Origin: Rhizobium sp. Q54
GTDB lineage: Bacteria; Pseudomonadota; Alphaproteobacteria; Rhizobiales; Beijerinckiaceae
NCBI GenBank assembly: GCA_945903655.1
Contig: CAMDOY010000013.1
Coordinates: 1-22,601, forward strand
Reading direction: 5' to 3'
DNA length: 22,601 bases
This document shows, piece after piece, positions 16,960-22,601 of the stretch. The notes under the pieces are model-generated. The model worked only from the letters and a program-made list of their open reading frames with translations. It was not told where the DNA came from and searched no databases. Positions within the stretch are counted from its first letter, which is position 1, and every line of letters starts with the position of its first letter. Both the position numbers and the translations under genes were made by a program.

Positions 16960-18189
16960 TCATGGCGCCTCGCTTTTGTTTTGCGAGCGCAGGACGCCGC
17001 GCGTTTCAAGAGACAGGATCTCCTGCTCCGAAAGCCCGAGAACCCCGCGCATGACCTCATGGGTGTGCTGCGCGAGCCGTGGCGGGAAGGTATGATTCTG
17101 CTCGCCATCATGGGGCAGTTTGATGGGATTGCCCGCGACGCGCAGCTGGTGGCCCTCATCATCGGTGAGTTCGAGGATCATGTTGCGCCACGACACCTGC
17201 GGATTGGCCAGCGCCTCGCCCACGGTGTTCACCGTGCCCACAGGCACGCCAGCGGCGAGCAGCGCGCTCACCCAATCGCTCGCGTCTTTTTCCACAAAGG
17301 CCTTGTCGAAGGCGGCGATGATGCGGTCACGGTGATAGTAGCGGCCCCTTCGCGTGGCGAGGTCCGGCTCCGCGCCCAACTCCGTCAGGCCAGCCGCCTC
17401 GCACAGGGATTGCCACATGCGGTCCGTATTGGCGCAGACGACCACATCGCGCCCATCGCGCGCGGTGAAGGAGCGATAGCTGGGGATGGACTCATGACCC
17501 TTGCCTTGCCGCCCCGGCACTGTGCCCGAGGCCAGATAATAGGAGGCCTGGTAGGTGAGCATGGCAATCTGGCAATCCAGCATGGAGATGTCGATATAGC
17601 GACCCCGTCCCGTGACATTGCGGGACTCCAGCGCAGCGCAGATGGAGGTCGCCGCATACATGCCCGCCGAAAGGTCCGCGAGGGGAATGCCTGCGCGCAC
17701 CGAGCTTCCCTCGGGTTCTCCAGTCAGGCTCATGCCGCCGGAGACGGCCTGAATCACCATGTCATAGGCGGGGCGCTGATGTTCCGGCCCATCCTGTCCA
17801 AAGCCGCTGATCGAGCAATAGACGATGCGCGGATTGACAGCGGAAATGGACTCGTAGGTGATCCCATGCTCGGCAAGCCCGCCGGGCTTCTGGTTTTCCA
17901 GCAGCACATCGCATTGCATGGCGAGTTGCTTCAGCAATGCGAGCCCCTCGGGCGTCTTGTAATTGATGACGATGCTTTTCTTGTTGCGGTTGACGCTGTG
18001 GAAATAGGCGCTGTCGCCTGCAATGAAGTTTGGCGGTAGTTGGCGTGTCATGTCGCCGCCGCCGGGCTCGACCTTGATCACCTCCGCGCCCATGTCGCCC
18101 AGAATTTGCGAGCCATAGGGGCCGGACAGAAACAGGGACAGATCCAGCACGCGGATATGGCCGAGCATTTTGGGGTTCATGCCGCTCAT
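16960..18189 (-). CDS. Class III (CaiB/BaiF family) CoA-transferase
   Basis: This 409-residue enzyme transfers CoA between acyl-CoA and a free carboxylic acid through an aspartyl intermediate. Family features are VLDLSLFLSGPYGSQILGDMGAEVIKVEP near the N-terminus, the NKKSI stretch, DVLLENQKPG, SGFGQDGP, and the catalytic Asp172 in GIPLADLSAGMYA. The start is either ATG 18189 or ATG 18180; I chose 18189, seven bases after the thiolase stop with GAGG upstream. The longer open frame upstream overlaps the thiolase gene and is not conserved. In anaerobic phthalate degraders a class III CoA-transferase makes phthaloyl-CoA for a UbiD-like decarboxylase, and both families occur here. That parallel is suggestive, not proof. 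Confidence 0.95.
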   Translation of the reverse strand: MSGMNPKMLGHIRVLDLSLFLSGPYGSQILGDMGAEVIKVEPGGGDMTRQLPPNFIAGDSAYFHSVNRNKKSIVINYKTPEGLALLKQLAMQCDVLLENQKPGGLAEHGITYESISAVNPRIVYCSISGFGQDGPEHQRPAYDMVIQAVSGGMSLTGEPEGSSVRAGIPLADLSAGMYAATSICAALESRNVTGRGRYIDISMLDCQIAMLTYQASYYLASGTVPGRQGKGHESIPSYRSFTARDGRDVVVCANTDRMWQSLCEAAGLTELGAEPDLATRRGRYYHRDRIIAAFDKAFVEKDASDWVSALLAAGVPVGTVNTVGEALANPQVSWRNMILELTDDEGHQLRVAGNPIKLPHDGEQNHTFPPRLAQHTHEVMRGVLGLSEQEILSLETRGVLRSQNKSEAP

Positions 18190-18196
18190 CCCGCCC

Positions 18197-19336
18197 TCAG
18201 GTCTTGAAAATCGTGATGGCGCAGGCCCCATGGTCGAGGCCCGCGATGCCGCCGCCCGTGCAATGGGTGAGGCCAACCTTCGCGCCTTCCGCCTGCCGTG
18301 CGCCCGCCTGGCCACGCAACTGCCAGATCATCTCGACGATCTGCGCCGCGCCGGTGGCGCCCACCGGATGACCCTTTGACAGAAGCCCGCCGCTCATGTT
18401 GACGGGAATGCGCCCGCCAACGGAGGTCGCGCCGCTCTCCAGCAACTGGATCGCCTCGCCCTTCTTGCAGAAGCCGAGCGCCTCGTAATACATGAGTTCG
18501 GCGATGGCGAAGGCGTCATGCACCTCGGCCACATCCACGTCCTGCGGGCTGATCCCGGTTTCTTCGTAGATTTCGTGAGCCCCGCGCTCGGTGATCTCAG
18601 CCGTCGTGATGTCGCGATAGCCCGTCACGAAGCGCCCGGAGGTGAGGTCCGCGCCTGCGACCCATACGGGTTTCGTGGTGCTCTGCGCCACGAGCTCGCC
18701 CGCGCAGAGCACAACCGCCGCCGCGCCGTCGCCCGTGGGGCAGCAGTGCAGCAGGCCGAAGGGTTCCGCCACCAGGCGCGCCGCCATCACCTCTTCCAGC
18801 GTCACCGGCTTTTGATATTGCGCATAGGGGTTCAGCGCTCCATGGCGACGCGCCTTCACGGAGACTTTGGACAGTTGCTCCCGGGTCAGGCCGAACTCGT
18901 GCATGTAGCGCTTGGCGCGCATGGAGTAGAGCGCGGGCATGGTGAGGCCTACATCCACCTCCCAATCCTCGGGCTGGCCCGGCAGCACGCCGCCGCCGAG
19001 CATGGAGAGCTTGTCGATACCCAGCACCAGCACGCGGTCATAACGCCCTGCCGCGATGGCGTACCAGGCCTCACGAAAGGCCGTGGCGCCGCTGGAGCAG
19101 GCGTTCTCGCAATTCACCACGGGAACGCCCGTCATGCCCAGTGGGCGCAGGGCGCGTTGGCCAGCAAGGCGCCCGCCATAGGCGGAGCCGCAATAGACCG
19201 CCTCTATGTGTTTGCGCTCCAGCCCGGCGTCCTCGATGGCACCCTTGATGGCGGGCCAGCCCAGATCCTGAAACATGAGTTCGGGATAACGCCCGATGCG
19301 CCCCATGGCGGCGCCGATGACAGCGACCTTGCGCAT
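18197..19336 (-). CDS. Thiolase-family protein (SCP-x/acetyl-CoA acetyltransferase-like)
   Basis: This 379-residue protein belongs to the thiolase superfamily, in the SCP-x-like group that works with a DUF35 zinc-ribbon partner. Catalytic positions are present: Cys80 in NCENACSSGA, His273 in EVHDAFA, His323 in GHPVGATG, and Cys359 in THCTGGG. It would cleave a 3-oxoacyl-CoA with CoA, or do the reverse condensation. The ATG at 19336 overlaps the stop of the partner gene by one base (TGATG), so the two are translationally coupled and probably form a complex. The CoA-transferase follows after seven bases, placing all three in a CoA-ester pathway. The substrate chain or ring product is unknown. 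Confidence 0.93.
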   Translation of the reverse strand: MRKVAVIGAAMGRIGRYPELMFQDLGWPAIKGAIEDAGLERKHIEAVYCGSAYGGRLAGQRALRPLGMTGVPVVNCENACSSGATAFREAWYAIAAGRYDRVLVLGIDKLSMLGGGVLPGQPEDWEVDVGLTMPALYSMRAKRYMHEFGLTREQLSKVSVKARRHGALNPYAQYQKPVTLEEVMAARLVAEPFGLLHCCPTGDGAAAVVLCAGELVAQSTTKPVWVAGADLTSGRFVTGYRDITTAEITERGAHEIYEETGISPQDVDVAEVHDAFAIAELMYYEALGFCKKGEAIQLLESGATSVGGRIPVNMSGGLLSKGHPVGATGAAQIVEMIWQLRGQAGARQAEGAKVGLTHCTGGGIAGLDHGACAITIFKT

Positions 19337-19758
19337 CAGCGGGCCTCCTGCACAGGTTTGAAGCGATGGGAGAGCACGGGTGTTCCATCCGCATGGGCGC
19401 GCAGCGTCCCCACGATCAGCTCCACCGTTATATCGAGCGTCGGCGGATGGGCGAGATCCGCTTCAAGGGGCGCGCAGATGCGCACGCCATCGTCGAGGTC
19501 CACATAGGCGATGGCGTAGGGCGAGGGCCAGCCCTTGCGCGCGGCGTGGACGATGGAGAAGGAATAGAGCTTGCCGCGCGTCGCCAGCGCCAGATCCTGT
19601 TGCTCGGTGGACCAGCACCCCGAACAGATCTTCGGTTTGGGGAAGACCTTTGCGCCGCATTGCGCGCAAAGTCCGCCCATCAGGCGAGGCCTGTGCGCCT
19701 CATCGAAGCTGATCGTTCCGGGAAGCGCGTAGTTCGCTTCTGATGCGGACGCGTTCAT
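19336..19758 (-). CDS. Zinc-ribbon/OB-fold (DUF35) partner of the thiolase
   Basis: This 140-residue protein has a rubredoxin-like zinc ribbon with Cys31, Cys34, Cys45 and Cys48 (CAQCGAKVFPKPKICSGC), followed by an OB-fold domain (GKLYSFSIVH, PYAIAYVDLDDGVRICAPLE). DUF35 proteins commonly pair with SCP-x-type thiolases or with MaoC-like hydratases and bind acyl-CoA or stabilise the complex. GGAGG seven bases before ATG 19758 is a strong ribosome site. The stop overlaps the thiolase start. It is small, normal in length and most likely a subunit of that enzyme. Confidence 0.95.
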   Translation of the reverse strand: MNASASEANYALPGTISFDEAHRPRLMGGLCAQCGAKVFPKPKICSGCWSTEQQDLALATRGKLYSFSIVHAARKGWPSPYAIAYVDLDDGVRICAPLEADLAHPPTLDITVELIVGTLRAHADGTPVLSHRFKPVQEAR

Positions 19759-19824
19759 GTTTCCTCCCTCTCGTCCGGTTCGGCGCTGGACCTGGGGGCA
19801 GCTTCGCCCTCGGGGGCCGCCGCG

Positions 19825-20850
19825 TCAATTGGCGCCGTAAACGGCCTTGATCTTCTGCACGAGGTCGGGTTTCAGATTGCCAACCTCCTGCACCAGTTCT
19901 TGCAGCTTGTCGCCGGGCAATGGGGTCAGTTCGACCCGCATTTTCTCAAGCTCTGCGACGAACTCGCCATCCCGCGTCATATCCATGAAGGCCTTGCGCA
20001 GCGCCTCGACGCGGGGCGCCGGGAGGCCGGGCGAGGAGAGGATCGCCTTGCCGATTTCGGTGGCGTTCACCACGGCCTTGAGGATCTGGCGCTCTTCCTC
20101 GGTCTTGGCGATTTCGACGCAGGTGGGCACATCCGGCAGGTCGGGATGGCGGTTCAGGCCATATTGCACGACCACGTTGATCTTCTTGTCCCGGATCCAG
20201 TCGGGATGGGCCGACTTGTAGGCTTCCCAACTCGTCGAATGCCCGTCGATCTCGCCCCGCTCCATGGCGAGCATGGCCTCGTTGGAACCGCCATAGCCCA
20301 TGACCAGTTTGAACTTGGTGCCCACCACGCGGTTGAGCACATTGGGATAGACATAGACCGTGGAGCCCGTGCCGGTGGCGCCCAGCGCCGCCTCCATTTT
20401 GAAGGCGTCGTCGATGGTCTTGATCTTCGACGTGTTCCACATGGCCGTCACATTGATGCTTGACGAGACGCGACCGATCCAGCTGAACTTGGCCGTTTCG
20501 AATTTGACGCCTGGCGCGCCCAGGCGCTCATCGAGAATATTGGTGGCGGCCAGCAGCCCCAGCACCGTGCCGTCTTTGGGCGCGACGTTGTAGATATGAT
20601 TGGCCGCCAGAATGCTGCCCGCGCCGGGCATGTTGCGGAAGACGACTTGCGGATGGCCGGGAATATGCCGACCAATGTGGCGCGCCACAGCCCGCCCGTA
20701 GACATCATTGCTGCCGCCGGGCGGATAGCCGACGACCAGCTCGACGGTTTTTCCCGCATAGAATTGCTCGACGCTCTGCGCCATCGCTGGCAGCGCTGCG
20801 CACGAGAGCAGCGCTGCGCCGAGAATGAACCTCATGCCTGTGATGGCCAT
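19825..20850 (-). CDS. TctC/Bug-type solute-binding protein
   Basis: This 341-residue exported protein has a signal peptide (hydrophobic core ILGAALLSCAALPAMA, cleavage near AMAQ). Mature sequence begins SVEQFYAGKTVELVVGYPPGGSNDVYGR and contains RNMPGAGSI and AMERGEIDG, all typical of the TctC family. GAGGAAACG directly before ATG 20850 supports the start; ATG 20835 is an alternative that keeps the signal peptide. It lies between the CoxG-like gene (34 bases) and the DUF35 gene (66 bases). Its ligand-pocket region (PPGGSNDVYGR) differs from the SAGGGxDLYAR of the other two complete TctC proteins, so it may bind something else. Confidence 0.94.
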   Translation of the reverse strand: MAITGMRFILGAALLSCAALPAMAQSVEQFYAGKTVELVVGYPPGGSNDVYGRAVARHIGRHIPGHPQVVFRNMPGAGSILAANHIYNVAPKDGTVLGLLAATNILDERLGAPGVKFETAKFSWIGRVSSSINVTAMWNTSKIKTIDDAFKMEAALGATGTGSTVYVYPNVLNRVVGTKFKLVMGYGGSNEAMLAMERGEIDGHSTSWEAYKSAHPDWIRDKKINVVVQYGLNRHPDLPDVPTCVEIAKTEEERQILKAVVNATEIGKAILSSPGLPAPRVEALRKAFMDMTRDGEFVAELEKMRVELTPLPGDKLQELVQEVGNLKPDLVQKIKAVYGAN

Positions 20851-20884
20851 CGTTTCCTCACTTGTTTTTTGTGAGCGCAGCCTT

Positions 20885-21445
20885 TTAGCCGTCGCCCTTT
20901 TTCAACAGTCCCGCGCCCGCGTTCCAAAGTCCCTTGGCCATGACGGTGGCGAGGCCCATTTCTTTCGCCGCCTCCGGTTCGACGCCCTCGTGGCCCGCCA
21001 TGAGATTGGCTTCGAGGTTCTTCGCAAACTGATCCATGATCACCTGCGCGGTGGACTGCATCAGCGCCGTGCCGCGCGCATATTGGGCGATGGACCCCGC
21101 CAGCGTGATGTCGGAGTCCACGCTGATCTTCGTGCCACCGGCATCTTCGCTCAACATGAACACCACATCGGCCCGCGCCGTACCGCGCGCCTTCTCCTCA
21201 TTGCCCTGCGCTTTGGCGAGCACGCGATAGTTCGCCGCGTCGCGCTCGATGAAGCTGACCGTGCCCTTGAACTTGAGCGCGATGGGCCCGAGCTTGACGC
21301 CGATGGTGCCGACATGGCTGTCATCGGGGCGCGACTCCAGCAATTCGGCGCCAGGTGCGCAGCGCGCCACGCGGGGAATATCGTTGAGGACGGTCCAGAC
21401 CTCGGCGATGGGGATCTGGATTCGCACGTCATTCCGGATTTTCAT
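20885..21445 (-). CDS. CoxG-like SRPBCC-domain protein
   Basis: This 186-residue protein matches the CoxG (carbon monoxide dehydrogenase subunit G) group of the SRPBCC/START-like fold. Typical segments are IPIAEVWTVLNDIPRVARCAPGAELL near the N-terminus, VGTIGVKLGPIALKFKGTV, and a C-terminal region with MDQFAKNLEANL. The last part (LATVMAKGLWNAGAGLLKK) could be an amphipathic helix; in CO dehydrogenase systems CoxG helps attach the enzyme to the membrane. ATG 21445 was chosen as the family's N-terminus; the ribosome site is weak. It starts 13 bases after the stop of a UbiD gene and is not beside the Mo subunits. It may serve one of the two hydroxylases or the UbiD enzyme. Confidence 0.9.
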   Translation of the reverse strand: MKIRNDVRIQIPIAEVWTVLNDIPRVARCAPGAELLESRPDDSHVGTIGVKLGPIALKFKGTVSFIERDAANYRVLAKAQGNEEKARGTARADVVFMLSEDAGGTKISVDSDITLAGSIAQYARGTALMQSTAQVIMDQFAKNLEANLMAGHEGVEPEAAKEMGLATVMAKGLWNAGAGLLKKGDG

Positions 21446-21458
21446 GCTGGCTTCGACC

Positions 21459-22601
21459 TCATGATTTCTTTTCGACGGAGCGGACGGCGGTTTCGGCGCC
21501 AAGGCCCGAGCGTTGGCGCGCGAGGGTTTGCAGGCCGTTCGCCTCCCAGTTGACTTCGACGGCGTTCTTGGCGAATTGCGTCCAGTCATCGCCCCAGTTG
21601 CCGAGTTCATAGCCATGCCAGGGCGAGGGGACCTTGAGGGCGGGCAGGCCAAGCTCATTCCAGATGCCCAGCGTCTCCTCCATGAATTCCTTCTTGGGCA
21701 GGGCCAGCGGCGGCATGAGGCGTTTGCGCGTGGCGTCGATCAGCAGCGCGGACTCTGTCTTGCGGTCGCCATATTGGGCGCCCTGTCCGCCGCCGCGATA
21801 GGGAAGCACGAGCGTGTCGTCCTTGGGGTTGCAGCGATAGGCCATGGACCACAGCACCGCATCGACGGAGGAGGGATCGATATCGTCGCTCACCGCGATC
21901 ACCACCTTGCCGAAGGCGGTGATATAGGAGCTGGCCGCCTGCAGGGCGCGCCAGACTTCGCTTTGCGGGGCGCCATATTCGAATTGCAGGAAGATGACCG
22001 GTCGCAGATTGGTCAGGGGCTCGTGCAGCACCACGCGCTTGAGGCCCTTGATGTTCAGCGTCTTGCGCAGATGATGCAGGAACAGCGGCTCATAGGCGAC
22101 TTTCTTGATGACGCTGGATTCGCTGGGCGTCACCTGGCTGATGATGGCGCTGAAGATGGCGTTGCGCCGATGGGTGATGGCTGTCACCTGCATGGGCATG
22201 TTGAAGGCTTCGAGCGCCACATAGCCGTTGCTCTCCCCAAAGGGCGCCTCGGGCTCCAGCAGATCCGGTTCGATATAGCCTTCGATCACGATCTCCGAAT
22301 TGGCGGGCACCAGCAGGTCATTGGTGAGGCATTTCACCATCTCCACCGGCGCGCCAGCCACGGCGCCAGCGACAGCATATTCATCGAGATCGAGGCTGAA
22401 TTTCTGCGGTGAGGTGAAGACCACCACCGGCGCCCCGCCCAGCGCTATGGAGATGGGCATGCGCTCCTTGCGGTCGCGATATTTCAGCCAATGCACCCAG
22501 CCGCCAGCCCCGCCGGGCCGCGCCACCATGCGCACCACAAGCCGATCGGTCGCCTTCAACGCCGCCCGATACATGCCGGTGTTTTGCACAAGGCTTTCGG
22601 G
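21459..22601 (-). CDS. Second UbiD-family decarboxylase (C-terminal part, cut by window edge)
   Basis: About 380 residues are visible; the N-terminus lies beyond base 22601. At the edge is NTGMYR, matching the Asn and Arg cofactor-site positions of the prFMN decarboxylases. The Glu pair appears in EAPFGES, encoded near 22235-22250. SDDIDPSSVDAVLWSMAYR in the C-terminal domain is also typical. It is clearly diverged from the complete UbiD enzyme at 9237-10667 and has a longer C-terminal tail after the last conserved segment. It is the first visible gene of the right block, followed after 13 bases by the CoxG-like gene. The reaction is decarboxylation or carboxylation of an unknown unsaturated or aromatic acid and needs UbiX from elsewhere in the genome. 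Confidence 0.94.
   Translation of the reverse strand, partial: PESLVQNTGMYRAALKATDRLVVRMVARPGGAGGWVHWLKYRDRKERMPISIALGGAPVVVFTSPQKFSLDLDEYAVAGAVAGAPVEMVKCLTNDLLVPANSEIVIEGYIEPDLLEPEAPFGESNGYVALEAFNMPMQVTAITHRRNAIFSAIISQVTPSESSVIKKVAYEPLFLHHLRKTLNIKGLKRVVLHEPLTNLRPVIFLQFEYGAPQSEVWRALQAASSYITAFGKVVIAVSDDIDPSSVDAVLWSMAYRCNPKDDTLVLPYRGGGQGAQYGDRKTESALLIDATRKRLMPPLALPKKEFMEETLGIWNELGLPALKVPSPWHGYELGNWGDDWTQFAKNAVEVNWEANGLQTLARQRSGLGAETAVRSVEKKS

Overview
The window is about 22.6 kb of GC-rich DNA (roughly 60% or more G+C). It looks like a catabolic gene region from a proteobacterium, most likely an alphaproteobacterium of the Hyphomicrobiales type. That guess rests on the gene content: several orphan TctC/Bug solute-binding proteins, two xanthine-dehydrogenase-family molybdenum hydroxylases, a class III CoA-transferase and a long SelO. 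No rRNA, tRNA, transposase, integrase or CRISPR array was seen. All genes except selO are on the minus strand, so the transcription order runs from the right end to the left.

Right block (22601 to 15841): a partial UbiD-family decarboxylase, a CoxG-like SRPBCC protein, a TctC-type binding protein, a zinc-ribbon/OB-fold partner protein, a thiolase-fold enzyme, a class III (CaiB/BaiF) CoA-transferase and an exported NMT1/SsuA-like binding protein. A short TctC-like remnant (15660-15814) and a candidate promoter with a 13-bp palindrome (15525-15560) follow.

Middle block (15448 to 4557): a TctC protein, a molybdenum hydroxylase in the order FAD, Fe-S, Mo subunit, a complete UbiD decarboxylase, a 4,5-dihydroxyphthalate-decarboxylase-like protein of periplasmic-binding-protein fold, and a second molybdenum hydroxylase in the order FAD, Mo, Fe-S subunit. 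Many junctions are stop/start overlaps or gaps of a few bases, so most of this block is probably co-transcribed.

Left block: selO (3068-4540, plus strand) interrupts the catabolic genes. Beyond it lie another TctC protein, an NMT1-like protein without a signal peptide, a terminator, and the start of a Rieske ring-hydroxylating oxygenase alpha subunit with its own candidate promoter.

Taken together (inference), the genes encode uptake, CoA activation, hydroxylation and decarboxylation of an aromatic or N-heteroaromatic carboxylate, possibly with more than one carboxyl group, with thiolytic or CoA-ester processing downstream. The substrate cannot be read from the sequence. No regulator, UbiX prenyltransferase, TctA/TctB membrane subunits, ABC permease or oxygenase reductase is present in the window.
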